The notes: generated from the letters alone by a model not told the origin. Shown: positions 56,701 through 64,000, numbered from the stretch's first letter. The stretch: 64,000 nucleotides of DNA from an uncultured Flavobacteriaceae bacterium (GCA_947487895.1 CANKYF010000013.1:62001-126000), one strand, 5' to 3'. Numbers and translations are program-made.

Positions 56701-56788
56701 TATACAGCAAGCTAATGGTGTTACAGTTATAGAGTTTGTTTGTAAAGATGGCTTAACCAACGAACTAATATTGAAAATCAAAAAGTAA
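53741..56788 (+). CDS. PL8 family polysaccharide lyase (chondroitin ABC lyase-like)
   Basis: A 1015-residue secreted lyase with a signal peptide ending near IQAQ (residue 23). The N-terminal beta-sandwich (SFEEGLPKNIQFKKGEINLSGLHRVSGNYGLHWKF) and the following KGWRKFTIPYARGHMRG are typical of chondroitin ABC lyases. The catalytic helical domain has PDGSHYHHANAALTRYGSY near residue 445 (His/Tyr pair), and the beta-sandwich region has QKEIWGWHSSRG near 608 with a glutamate at the position of the ABC-lyase Glu653. The reaction is beta-elimination at uronic acids, leaving a 4,5-unsaturated end for GH88. The target may be chondroitin- or hyaluronan-like, or an algal glucuronan; no chondroitin-type sulfatase is intact nearby. 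Confidence 0.88.
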   Translation: MVKLKLGLLSLMLLVIANSIQAQTISFEEGLPKNIQFKKGEINLSGLHRVSGNYGLHWKFTPDDELRINTKIGYAPQSVDTIVTVNDVDYPITNEPAVFTLPIYSEKKQDAIVRVSFGRGEKTDCFIDIHLVYKGWRKFTIPYARGHMRGNPHENMDFMKLSILGNQEGEIFLDDIVLLKRESPKGIKPTHLVPGLKLHPQRRALGDEIEQEWHLYQPWFALQDTVTPEQQQSFKTIEERLWQLEWGGEKTKESLPTKDFEDLKKRYADYNITRNGEAINGLHLEAGGKRSKFNQLGKAIAIAYRTISNTSQKEVLKDMALNMIAHGIDCDVNLDWYHGRGFADVCFLMKDELKAIGKLEEANAFIRRKYEFNRFYNEDVNKGRHNVIGMSSDALYTNSIGYLMCVMLLDGPEKVRDMQHLVSYYSNLGLGYANGLTDSFKPDGSHYHHANAALTRYGSYTMPKVAEVIYILSGTEFRIYEDAHERMKHNLYMRNFYSSRNYFPWSYSHNRIKSLTPGDNYEFLYMALAGTPDGKQDIDKEIAEMYFYQMEGREMPELAVSLLDKNIETATFPQGHHTLSYHAKGIHRKDDWMTVIGAHSRYIFQKEIWGWHSSRGNMKYGMFENWGSLEIIYPDKPGLKQIDNGRGLKGWDWTMIPGVTSVNAPLKNIENKPLKLGDDTYQEHLRSDQAFVGGLDFSDGNGVFVAKIRGHDKYKLELFYATKSWFSFGDLIVCLGSDIQNDLPEYTTHTSIFQNDLSQTDFSLKIDKTKALKPSSFNKQYDETSHWMLDSRNVGYYIPSGQKLNLWYGENTSPDYQGKAMTTGTYEKAWLSHGKAPDGEAYEYAVKVKTSKETMKVFAKNQDEQQEYKVLVKNNTAHIVKHLASNTTAAIVFEPQYQLKLGKIKGVSHSGIYMLKEENNKITLAVSDPDLRFYEGHSNDVDLALNRRELPGYSNYWHAANSIPSKIKVFLDGDWDIDTIVKGNGTVIQQANGVTVIEFVCKDGLTNELILKIKK

Positions 56789-56906
56789 TTATTACAATAT
56801 GTTTAGCTTTTCTAGCATCGTGTCAATAAGAAAAGAAAACAGAAATAAAGGAAGAAAAAGAAATAAATTTAACGTAGTAGTTATTCTGGAGGATAATTGT
56901 TGAGGT
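56773..56906 (+). pseudogene. Fossil 5' end of an S1 sulfatase lipoprotein gene
   Basis: Overlapping the end of the PL8 gene, one frame (56785-56826) reads a lipoprotein leader VIITICLAFLASCQ, then a TAA, then polar residues EKKTEIKEEKEINL. After a one-base shift (56865-56900) the next residues are KFNVVVILEDNC, then a stop and a glycine. This matches the lipobox plus the KPNVVVILADDLG opening of S1 sulfatases. Everything after the first metal-binding site is gone before the convergent lacI-type gene. It has no start in frame and at least two disruptions, so it is a remnant. Confidence 0.5.
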
Positions 56907-56948
56907 AGAATAATCAGTTTGCAGAAAAAATATAAACTAAAAAGCAAA

Positions 56949-57971
56949 CTAAATTTGATGTTTCGAAGACTGTCTGATAATTAGTTCTACATCTAAAACT
57001 TCAGATTGTTTCACAGTATTTTTGTTTTTAATTTGATTTATAAGTAGTGCAGATGCTTTTTTACCCATTTCAAAATCTGGTTGATTAATAGTAGTTAATC
57101 CTGGTTCAATGACTGATGAGATTGGATCATTGTTAAACCCAACTACAGCTATATCTTTTGGAATGTTTACGCCCTGATTTTTTAAATATTGCATGGCGCT
57201 TATGGCCGCAGTATCATTTGATGAATAAATACCATCAATATTTTCTAACTGTAATACTTTTTTTGCTAATGAGATACCATCTTTTTCAGATAGTTTAGAT
57301 TCTAAAACAAGAGTTTCATTAAACTCTAATCCATGTTTTTTTAAAGCGTCTATGTATCCTTGTTTTCTGTTTTTATATAAATCATTGATTTGTGGTCCAG
57401 AAAAATGAACAATATTTTTACAACCATTTTGTATTAAATGTTCGGTAGCTTTAAAGCTTGCCTTGTAATCATCAACACTAAGGCTTGAACAGTTTTCAAA
57501 ATTACAAGGTCTATCATAAAATACTATAGGACCTCCATGATTTAAGTATTTTTTTAGATGGTCATAAGAATCTGTTTGCATTGAAATAGAAATGAGAATG
57601 CCATCTACGCGATTTGCTAACAGTGTTTCCATTAGTTTTTGCTCTCTCTCAAAGCTTTCAAAAGACTGACAAATAATAACATTATAACCAGCTTCTTGAG
57701 CTTCTTCTTCTATACCAGAAATGACACTTGAAAAGAAATTACGTGATATTCTAGGAACTATAACTCCAATGGTATTGGTTTTGTTTGTTCTTAGATTAGA
57801 AGCTAAAATATTACGCTGATACCCTAATTCATTAGCTTTATTAAGTATTTTTTGTTTGGTTTTTTTTGAAACACGAGGGCTATCATTAATAGCTCTAGAA
57901 ACTGTAGAACTATCAATTTTTAAAGCTCTTGCTATGTCATGAATGGTTACTTGATCACTTTTTTTCATCAA
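56949..57971 (-). CDS. LacI family transcriptional regulator
   Basis: A 340-residue regulator. An N-terminal helix-turn-helix (VTIHDIARALKIDSSTVSRAINDSPRVSKKTKQKI, residues 8-42) with the hinge helix follows, then a periplasmic-binding-like sensor (GVIVPRISRNFFSSVISGIEEEA onward) with the DGIYSSNDTAA and DIAVVGFNNDP blocks. It should bind a palindrome with a central CG and respond to a sugar or uronate. It lies 69 bp after the GH2 gene on the same strand and might control it or the kduI gene. It is related to the partial LacI protein at 63053-64000. Confidence 0.92.
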   Translation of the reverse strand: MMKKSDQVTIHDIARALKIDSSTVSRAINDSPRVSKKTKQKILNKANELGYQRNILASNLRTNKTNTIGVIVPRISRNFFSSVISGIEEEAQEAGYNVIICQSFESFEREQKLMETLLANRVDGILISISMQTDSYDHLKKYLNHGGPIVFYDRPCNFENCSSLSVDDYKASFKATEHLIQNGCKNIVHFSGPQINDLYKNRKQGYIDALKKHGLEFNETLVLESKLSEKDGISLAKKVLQLENIDGIYSSNDTAAISAMQYLKNQGVNIPKDIAVVGFNNDPISSVIEPGLTTINQPDFEMGKKASALLINQIKNKNTVKQSEVLDVELIIRQSSKHQI

Positions 57972-58040
57972 AACAAATATAACCGTAAAAAAATAGTTGC
58001 TAAGATAAATTTAGTCTTTAGCAGCGAAAATATTAAACTT

Positions 58041-60620
58041 TTATTTTAAGGTTATTTGTAATGAGGTGGATTTTATGTCTTGAGTACTTGCAGAAACTTT
58101 TAATACTCCTTTTTCTTTTTTAGATTGAAGGATAATAATAGCTTGCCCATTATGAGTTTTAATTTTGTTGGTTTTATGTGATTGTACATTCATTTCCCAA
58201 CCGTTATCTATACCTAAATTTCTACAATTATCAGAGAAATTGAAAGTGACTTCGGTGTCTGAATCAGTAATTAGATGTCCGTTTTTGTCTAATAATTTTA
58301 CTGTAATCACTGTTGCATCATAATCGTTAGCAATAAGACTTTCTTTACTAGAAGTAATATCAATTTTAGTAATTTCATTTTCATTAGTAGTTAAAATGTA
58401 TTCATCTACTATTTTTCCTTTATTAAAACCAACCACTTTTAATTCTCCAGATTCATAGGGTACTAACCATTTTATAATATTATCAGTTTCACTAAAATCT
58501 GCTAGTTTTTGTTTGCCTAAAGATATACCATTTAAGAATAGTTCGGCTTCTTCACAGTTTGTATAGGTTTGTACAATTATTGGCTCATTATTATTGTATT
58601 TCCATTTAGGGTTAACTTTGTACCATTCCCACAAACGTAATTTATTCCAAACAGGCGGAGCTGTATATTGTATATCAAACTTCCAACCTTCTTTTTCTGA
58701 GAACGAAAATTCAGATTCATTAGCAGGTGTAGTTACCATATATACTTTTGGGTCTTCTTTCCAAAGGCACTCGAAGAAATGTCCGCGTGGTGTTTTAAAA
58801 CCAGCATAATCAAAAAATGAGATTTCTAAACCTTTACGAGGCCAAGGTCCAGCTTCACCTAAATAAGCAAAACCAGTCCAAGTAAAGATACCAGCCACAA
58901 AATCACGTTCTATACAAGCTTTCCATTCAGAATAAGCGCCCCAGTTTTCAGAACCTAATATTTTTAAATCTGGGTATTGTCTGTGAGCTGCATCATAATC
59001 AGCCTGACGGTAATTAAAACCATATACATCAACCGTTTTTCCATAACCACTAGCCATACCTATTGACGGTAACACGCTTCCGCAAACCGTTGGTCTACTA
59101 GTATCTACCTCTTTAACCCAATTTCCCAATTGTTTAGCAGTTTTAAACAAAGGATCTTCCCCTTCAATATTTGTTTCAAAAGCTTTTTTGATAGTTTCAG
59201 GATCATAGTTTGGCTCAACATCATAACCAGTTACATCATCTGAATTAGCATCGTTAAATGTTTTAGAATAATGTGCAAATGTCCATTCAATTTCGTTACC
59301 AATACTCCACATAATAACAGATGGATGGTTGAAATCACGACGAATTAAATCTTTCAAATCGCGTTCAGACCATTCATTAAAATGTTCTGGATAGGCTTTA
59401 GCGGCTTCTTTTGGGGCAGCATTGTCACCCAGATATTTATAACTTTTTCCTTTTGGGCTAAACCATTCATCAAAAGCTTCAGCCATAACCAAAACACCTT
59501 TTTCATTACAAACTTCCATGAGTTCTGAAGAATGCGGATTGTGTGCCATTCTTATAGCATTCACACCGATAGATTTTAGTTGATCTACACGGTATTCCCA
59601 TATGGCTTTAGGAACTGCTGCACCAACAGCACCAGCATCATGATGTAGGTTTACTCCTTTAATTTTGAGGTTTTTACCATTTAAATAAAAGCCCTTATTA
59701 GCATCAAACTTAAAAGTTCTTATTCCGAAAGTTTCAGTGACTTCATCAACTCTTTTATTATTTATTAAAACCTCAGTTTTTAAAGTGTAAAGGTTAGGGG
59801 CTTCAATATCCCATAATATAGGGTTGTTAACAATTAATGAAGTAGCTTTTGAAGCATTCTCTAAATTGATGTTTTTTTCTGTAACTATAGTGCCTTTAGT
59901 ATTTATAATAGAATATTTAACGCGTCCGTTTTCTAAAGATTGACCGCTTAGGTTTTCAATTTTAGTAGAAATACTTACTTCAGCAGTTTCAGAAGATACT
60001 TTGGGTGTTGTGATTTGAACACCCCATTGTTTGATATGAAGTGGGTTGGTTTTAACCAATTGTACATTTCTATAGATTCCAGACCCAGTATACCATCTAG
60101 AATCTATATAAGCAGTTCGGTTTACTTTTACAGCAATAACATTAGGTGAACCATCAAATTTTAAATGATTTGTTAAATCATAAGAAAAGGCACTATAACC
60201 ATACGGTCTCTCACCTAAAAAGTGATCATTAACCCAAACACTAGAATTGTTATATACACCATCAAACAGTATAGAAATAAGTTTGTCTTTATCGTTTTCT
60301 GTAAGAGTGAAAGATTTTCTATACCAACCAATACCACCTTGAACAAAACCGGTACTTGCTCCAGATAGCTCTTGCGTATACCCTTTTTCTATACTCCAAT
60401 CGTGAGGTAACCTTAAAGATTCCCATTGAGAATCGTCATAATTAATATCTTTTGCATCATTAAAATCACCAAGAGCGAATTTCCAATTGTAATTAAAGTC
60501 TTCAACAGATCTTGTAAAAGGTGCTTCTTGCCTACAAGACACCAACAATAATAGAATTAAAAAAGCACTGCTATTAAAAAGTCTTTTTAGCGAATTTGTA
60601 GATGCATTAAAATGAAACAT
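58041..60620 (-). CDS. GH2 beta-galactosidase-like lipoprotein
   Basis: An 859-residue lipoprotein (Cys29 in LLVSC) of family GH2. The order is jelly-roll (FNYNWKFALGD...LPHDWSIEKGY), Ig-like domain, barrel with acid/base Glu443 (SIGNEIEW) and nucleophile Glu558 (LGSENW), and C-terminal Ig-like domains including an invasin/intimin-like DYDATVITVKLLDKNG segment near 760. It lacks the LacZ small-chain domain of the other GH2 here, so the two enzymes are of different types (beta-galactosidase and beta-glucuronidase are both possible). It is divergent from kduI across a 298-bp gap. Confidence 0.88.
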   Translation of the reverse strand: MFHFNASTNSLKRLFNSSAFLILLLLVSCRQEAPFTRSVEDFNYNWKFALGDFNDAKDINYDDSQWESLRLPHDWSIEKGYTQELSGASTGFVQGGIGWYRKSFTLTENDKDKLISILFDGVYNNSSVWVNDHFLGERPYGYSAFSYDLTNHLKFDGSPNVIAVKVNRTAYIDSRWYTGSGIYRNVQLVKTNPLHIKQWGVQITTPKVSSETAEVSISTKIENLSGQSLENGRVKYSIINTKGTIVTEKNINLENASKATSLIVNNPILWDIEAPNLYTLKTEVLINNKRVDEVTETFGIRTFKFDANKGFYLNGKNLKIKGVNLHHDAGAVGAAVPKAIWEYRVDQLKSIGVNAIRMAHNPHSSELMEVCNEKGVLVMAEAFDEWFSPKGKSYKYLGDNAAPKEAAKAYPEHFNEWSERDLKDLIRRDFNHPSVIMWSIGNEIEWTFAHYSKTFNDANSDDVTGYDVEPNYDPETIKKAFETNIEGEDPLFKTAKQLGNWVKEVDTSRPTVCGSVLPSIGMASGYGKTVDVYGFNYRQADYDAAHRQYPDLKILGSENWGAYSEWKACIERDFVAGIFTWTGFAYLGEAGPWPRKGLEISFFDYAGFKTPRGHFFECLWKEDPKVYMVTTPANESEFSFSEKEGWKFDIQYTAPPVWNKLRLWEWYKVNPKWKYNNNEPIIVQTYTNCEEAELFLNGISLGKQKLADFSETDNIIKWLVPYESGELKVVGFNKGKIVDEYILTTNENEITKIDITSSKESLIANDYDATVITVKLLDKNGHLITDSDTEVTFNFSDNCRNLGIDNGWEMNVQSHKTNKIKTHNGQAIIILQSKKEKGVLKVSASTQDIKSTSLQITLK

Positions 60621-60850
60621 TAGTGTATTTGGTTTTTACAAATTATTAAGTAAGCTAATATAACCAGTAGTCATTAATAAATGCATATTTCAATATACAA
60701 TAGAGTACAACAAATCTAATTTATTACAGAAGAAATGTATTTTTTATCTTAATAAGAAAAGCAAATTGATTGGAATAAACGCATTGAAAACAGCTATTGT
60801 TCAATGTTTGTTGTTGATTAGATTACTTAGAAAATATATCTTTTAGAATA

Positions 60851-60876
60851 TAAAAATACAATCGATTGTATTTTTA
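60851..60876. promoter_or_regulatory. Perfect 26-bp palindrome, LacI-type operator
   Basis: Each half reads TAAAAATACAATC towards the centre, giving a perfect palindrome with the central AATCGATT typical of LacI-family sites. It covers the TTG at 60866-60868, which sits 19 bp before the -7 element TAATTTTA (60888-60895), a good match to the Bacteroidetes promoter spacing. Binding would block the -33 region, so repression by one of the two LacI proteins encoded here is expected. Confidence 0.75.
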
Positions 60877-60895
60877 AAATAAATTGCTAATTTTA
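60866..60895 (+). promoter_or_regulatory. Probable kduI promoter
   Basis: TTG at 60866-60868 and TAATTTTA at 60888-60895, 19 bp apart, fit the Bacteroidetes -33/-7 pattern (TTG, TAnnTTTG with G to A at the last base). The start codon follows 23 bp after the -7 element. The -33 box is inside the palindromic operator. Confidence 0.6.
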
Positions 60896-60918
60896 CAAAT
60901 GTTAAATTTAAAATCAAT

Positions 60919-61758
60919 ATGATACAAAATAGCGAAGTGCGTTATGCCGCTTCTCCAAGAGAAGTTAAGAAAATGGATACTCAAGAGCTAAGAGATGAGT
61001 TTTTAGTGGAGGAAGTAATGACTGTAGATAAGATAAAATGGGTGTATTCTCACTACGACAGATTTATGGTTGCTGGTGTTGTACCTGTAAATAATGTGTC
61101 TTTAGAAACTGTTGATGAGTTAAAGTCTGAATACTTTTTAGAACGAAGAGAAATAGGCATTATTAATATAGGAGGAAAAGGAACAGTAACAGTTGATAGT
61201 ACTGTTTACGAATTAGATAATAGAGAAGCTTTATATCTAGGACAAGGTAATAAGGAAGTGATTTTTTCTAGTGAATCATCCAGTAACCCAGCTAAGTATT
61301 ATTTAAATTCTACACCAGCTCATAAAGCATTTCCAAATAAAAAAATAGGAATAGAAGATGTTGAAGTAGTAGAGCTTGGAGCTCCTGAAACTGCTAATGC
61401 ACGTACGCTCAGAAAATATATTGTGAATAGTGTTGTAGATGTTTGCCAATTACAAATGGGAATGACCTCATTAAAATCTGGTAGTTGCTGGAATACTATG
61501 CCAGCTCACGTACATGACAGACGTATGGAAGTGTATTTCTATATTGATGTACCAGAAGGACAATCGGTTTGTCATTTTATGGGACAGATAGATGAGACTA
61601 GACATATTTGGATGCAAAATGAACAAGCTGTAATATCTCCGCCTTGGTCTATTCACTCTGGTTCAGGTACTAGTAATTATACTTTTATTTGGGGAATGGC
61701 AGGTGAAAATTTAGATTATTCAGATATGGATATTGCTAAAATTACAGATTTAAAGTAA
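60919..61758 (+). CDS. kduI: 5-keto-4-deoxyuronate isomerase
   Basis: A 279-residue cytosolic cupin-fold isomerase that turns 4-deoxy-L-threo-5-hexosulose uronate into 3-deoxy-D-glycero-2,5-hexodiulosonate. The length is normal and the sequence collinear with KduI: YAASPREVKKMDTQELRDEFLVEEV at the start, GGKGTVTVD near 88, and metal-binding MPAHVHDRRMEVYFY near 194 with two histidines and a glutamate. It takes the unsaturated uronate freed by GH88 after PL8 cleavage. Partners KduD, KdgK and KdgA are not in the window. Confidence 0.95.
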   Translation: MIQNSEVRYAASPREVKKMDTQELRDEFLVEEVMTVDKIKWVYSHYDRFMVAGVVPVNNVSLETVDELKSEYFLERREIGIINIGGKGTVTVDSTVYELDNREALYLGQGNKEVIFSSESSSNPAKYYLNSTPAHKAFPNKKIGIEDVEVVELGAPETANARTLRKYIVNSVVDVCQLQMGMTSLKSGSCWNTMPAHVHDRRMEVYFYIDVPEGQSVCHFMGQIDETRHIWMQNEQAVISPPWSIHSGSGTSNYTFIWGMAGENLDYSDMDIAKITDLK

Positions 61759-61771
61759 ATAAACTCAATTC

Positions 61772-61846
61772 AAAAAACACCCCTATGATCCCCTCAAGGG
61801 GATATTTCCTCCCTTGAGGGAGGATTAAGGAGGGTGTTAAAAAAAG
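61772..61846. repeat. Nested inverted-repeat element, dispersed-repeat type
   Basis: Between kduI and the DUF4861 gene lies a compact block of nested inverted repeats. The outer arms are AACACCC (61776-61782) and GGGTGTT (61832-61838), and the inner hairpins are CCCCTCAAGGGG (61790-61801) and CCTCCCTTGAGGGAGG (61808-61823). It is much richer in C and G than its surroundings. Flanking A-runs give a T-run on the minus strand. I recall similar blocks scattered between genes in flavobacterial genomes, but cannot check that here. Confidence 0.6.
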
Positions 61847-61893
61847 AATATAGTTTCTAAATAAAGTAAGTATATTAAATAATTCAAAAAAAG

Positions 61894-63060
61894 ATGAAAG
61901 TTCTAAGGTTATTATTTACAGTATCGTTTTTATGTGTTTTCCTTTCATGTAATCAAGAAAAAGAAGGGGTGAAATTTCAGGTGAAAAATGCACTTGATAT
62001 GGAAAGAACTTATGAAACCGTAGAACTTTCAAAATCTTTTTTAAGTGTTGAAAGTCTTGAAGGATTAGGAATTCAAGATTCTGAAACAAAAACCATATTA
62101 ACCTCACAATTAGTAGATACTAATGGAGATGGCATAAATGATGTGTTATTATTTCAACCAACTTTAAATGCAAATGCGAGTAAAACGTTTGAAGTAATAG
62201 AAACTAAAGCCGATAGTGCTGAGGTATACTGTTATTCCAGATTTGTTCCAGAACGTACAGATGATTATGCTTGGGAAAATAATAAAGTGGCATTTAGAAT
62301 TTTTGGACCAAACGCACAATATAGATTTGAAAATAATTTACAAGAAGGGACATTATCAAGTGGTGTAGACGCGTGGTTAAAGAGAGTAGATTATTCCATT
62401 ATTAATAAATGGTATAAAAAGTATACTGAAAAAACAGGGACTTATCATGAAGATGACGGTGAAGGACTGGATAATTTTCACGTAGGGAGCAGTAGAGGTG
62501 TTGGTGGTTTAGCCTATAAAAAGGACAGCACATTTCACATTTCTAAAAACTTTATTAAACACAAAACTATCACTACGGGACCTATTAGAACAAGCTTTTC
62601 TGTAGAGTATGATGTTTGGGGATCTGAAGGCATACCAATTAAAGAATCTAGAGTTATTAGTTTAGATTATGGAAATAATCTTTCAAAATTTGAAGTGAAT
62701 ATTAACGGAGTTGATACCATTTCTAGCGGATTGACGCTTCATGAAAAAGATGGTGTTGTAACTTCTCATTCGGATGAAACGTGGTTAAACTATTGGCAAC
62801 CACATCCAGATTCTGAACTCGGTACTGCTATTGTAACTTCACCAGAATATTTTATTGGAACCGAAAAATACGATACAGAAGAAAAAGATTTAAGTAATGC
62901 TTTTATGCACTTAAAGGTTTTTAATAATAGAGTTGTTTATTATTCTGGATTTACATGGAGTAAGAGTGGTCAATTTGAAAATCAACATGCATGGGAACAA
63001 TACCTAAGCACTTTTGCGAAAAAGTTGAGTAGCCCTTTAACTGTTGAGTTAGTTAAGTAG
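61894..63060 (+). CDS. DUF4861 family lipoprotein
   Basis: A 388-residue lipoprotein (Cys19 in FLSC). The N-terminal sandwich has DTNGDGINDVLLFQPTLNANASKTFEV and the core has RFVPERTDDYAWENNKVAFRIFGP near residue 115, YHEDDGEGLDNFHVGSSRGVGG near 189 and TITTGPIRTSFSVEYDVWG near 229. These match DUF4861, a family common in uronic-acid PULs but without proven function. It follows kduI by 135 bp with a repeat in between, and its stop overlaps the convergent LacI gene by 8 bp. It may be a lyase or a binding protein; acidic and aromatic residues in the YHEDDGEG block are the best active-site guess. Confidence 0.8.
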   Translation: MKVLRLLFTVSFLCVFLSCNQEKEGVKFQVKNALDMERTYETVELSKSFLSVESLEGLGIQDSETKTILTSQLVDTNGDGINDVLLFQPTLNANASKTFEVIETKADSAEVYCYSRFVPERTDDYAWENNKVAFRIFGPNAQYRFENNLQEGTLSSGVDAWLKRVDYSIINKWYKKYTEKTGTYHEDDGEGLDNFHVGSSRGVGGLAYKKDSTFHISKNFIKHKTITTGPIRTSFSVEYDVWGSEGIPIKESRVISLDYGNNLSKFEVNINGVDTISSGLTLHEKDGVVTSHSDETWLNYWQPHPDSELGTAIVTSPEYFIGTEKYDTEEKDLSNAFMHLKVFNNRVVYYSGFTWSKSGQFENQHAWEQYLSTFAKKLSSPLTVELVK

Positions 63061-64000
63061 TTTTATTTGAAGAGTCCCTAATAATCAATTCCGTATTTAA
63101 AGTAATACGGTTTAAAGAAGTCTTTTTATCTGGGTTTTCAATTAATTCTAAAAATGTTTCTGCAGCTAGTTTTCCCATATGTTCGCTATGTTGATTAACC
63201 GTAGAAATAGATGGAGAAACGAAAGAAGTAAAAGGCTCATTACTAAAACCAATAAGAGCTATATCTTCAGGAATTCTAATGTTGTTTTCTTTTAAAACTT
63301 GTAAAGCCCCTAGAGCAGCATAATCTCCTGCGGCATACACTGCATCAGGTTTTTCAGGAGCATTTAAAAGTTGTTGCATAATACGTCTGCCATCTTCTAA
63401 TCTTAAATTGCTTTCAATAATTAAATCGTTTTCAATAGGAAGATTATATTTTACCAAAGCATCTTTAAACCCAATAGCTCTATCCTTATAAATTCTACTT
63501 TTATCAAAACCAGCAATATGAGCAATTCGTTTACAATTTTGTTCAACTAAATGCTCAACAACTTTAAAACTACTTTCATAATCGTCAATACAAATGTAGT
63601 CTACATTTAAATCGTTTTCACCTCTGTCAAAAAGTACCAAGGGTGTGCCTTTTTCTTTTATTTTTTTATAGAATTTTAAATTGGTAGTTTCACTGGCCAT
63701 AGAAGCAATAATACCATCAACTTGGGCACTTAGTAACGCATCAATACAATCACATTCTTTATCATAAGACTCATTAGATTGAGCAATAATAACATTATAT
63801 CCTTTTTCATTTAAAACTCCTTCAATATTTTCAACAACAGAAGAAAAGAAATTACTGTTATTTCTAGGAATAATGACACCAACCAAATTGCTCTTTCCTT
63901 TCCTTAAAGCAGTAGCTAAGTGATTAGGCTGATAGTTTAGCTTTTTAGCCATTTTTTTAACATCAGTTTTTGTTTTATCACTAATTCTAGGATGGTTATT
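63053..64000 (-). CDS. LacI family regulator, 5' end beyond window
   Basis: A partial LacI-family regulator. The frame continues from the right window edge (NNHPRISDKTKTDVKKMAKKLNYQPNHLATALR), which is the end of the helix-turn-helix and the hinge helix, so the methionine at 63952 is internal. The sensor domain runs from NLVGVIIPRNNSNFFSSVVENIE with DAVYAAGDYAALGAL and DIALIGFSNEP blocks, much like the regulator at 56949. The gene is convergent with the DUF4861 gene. It is a good candidate for binding the kduI palindrome. Confidence 0.9.
   Translation of the reverse strand, partial: NNHPRISDKTKTDVKKMAKKLNYQPNHLATALRKGKSNLVGVIIPRNNSNFFSSVVENIEGVLNEKGYNVIIAQSNESYDKECDCIDALLSAQVDGIIASMASETTNLKFYKKIKEKGTPLVLFDRGENDLNVDYICIDDYESSFKVVEHLVEQNCKRIAHIAGFDKSRIYKDRAIGFKDALVKYNLPIENDLIIESNLRLEDGRRIMQQLLNAPEKPDAVYAAGDYAALGALQVLKENNIRIPEDIALIGFSNEPFTSFVSPSISTVNQHSEHMGKLAAETFLELIENPDKKTSLNRITLNTELIIRDSSNKTT

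Larger units (their letters stand above)
60621..60918. promoter_or_regulatory. Intergenic region between GH2 and kduI
   Basis: A 298-bp AT-rich divergent region. Its right part holds the palindrome and promoter of kduI given separately. The left 200 bp has no ORF and no strong -7 box for the GH2 gene; a TATTTGG-like element lies just next to the GH2 start on the plus strand, but in the wrong orientation to serve it. Confidence 0.3.

Noticed and set aside
56799-56903. Small 34-residue ORF after the PL8 gene
   Set aside because: It reads through the sulfatase remnant in a mixed frame; its composition is low-complexity and has no upstream signal.
57972-58040. Inverted repeat GCTAA...TTAGC before the LacI gene as operator or terminator
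   Set aside because: Arms are only 5 bp, the centre is imperfect and there is no T-run; not strong enough to call.
1-64000. CRISPR, tRNA, rRNA, insertion sequence or prophage
   Set aside because: No spaced direct repeats, no cloverleaf-like or rRNA-like segments and no transposase, integrase or phage gene were found on reading both strands.

Overview
The window is AT-rich DNA from a member of the Bacteroidetes, most likely a marine, alga-associated Flavobacteriaceae. The reasons are SusC/SusD pairs, a hybrid two-component regulator, a type IX secretion C-terminal domain, TAnnTTTG-like promoters, little Shine-Dalgarno signal, and enzymes typical of red-algal and uronic-acid-containing polysaccharide breakdown (GH16, GH117, S1 sulfatase, PL8, GH88, GH2, GH95). 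No rRNA, tRNA, CRISPR array, transposase or phage gene was seen.

Region 1 (1-24000) is a small-molecule catabolic island. It holds two DUF1838 proteins, six VOC-fold proteins, a peroxiredoxin, a CpcT-like protein, two tandem MFS transporters, a HisC-like aminotransferase, two secreted beta-propeller proteins, a DoxX membrane protein, a nitrilase-fold lipoprotein that lacks the catalytic cysteine, a complete propionyl-CoA carboxylase (carrier, biotin carboxylase, carboxyltransferase), both methylmalonyl-CoA mutase subunits and a class V PLP enzyme. The genes form two divergent transcription units. Each starts from an intergenic region carrying the same long AT-rich palindrome (989-1017 and 15251-15281) with a shared 16-bp promoter block, so the island looks like one regulon. 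The likely logic is import of a substrate, conversion by VOC/DUF1838 and PLP enzymes, and entry of a C3 fragment into the TCA cycle through propionyl-CoA, methylmalonyl-CoA and succinyl-CoA. The substrate is unknown. This is the best candidate here for an undescribed system.

Region 2 (24177-32503) is a collinear block with GH16, GH117, an S1 sulfatase, GH28 and a T9SS-exported right-handed beta-helix protein. It points to a sulfated galactan with 3,6-anhydrogalactose (agar, porphyran or carrageenan type). It has no SusCD or regulator of its own.

Region 3 (32564-57000) is a classical polysaccharide utilization locus. On the minus strand it has a beta-helix lipoprotein, GH88, a hybrid two-component regulator, SusD and SusC. 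On the plus strand, divergent from susC, it has a LacZ-type GH2, a beta-helix/GH43 fusion, GH95 and PL8. A fossil of an S1 sulfatase gene follows PL8. C-rich boxes recur upstream of the three structural operons, at a matching 24-bp spacing in two of them.

Region 4 (56949-64000) has two LacI-family regulators, a second GH2, KduI and a DUF4861 lipoprotein. KduI handles the unsaturated uronate that PL8 and GH88 would release. A perfect 26-bp palindrome overlaps the probable -33 element of the kduI promoter. The last regulator runs off the right edge of the window.
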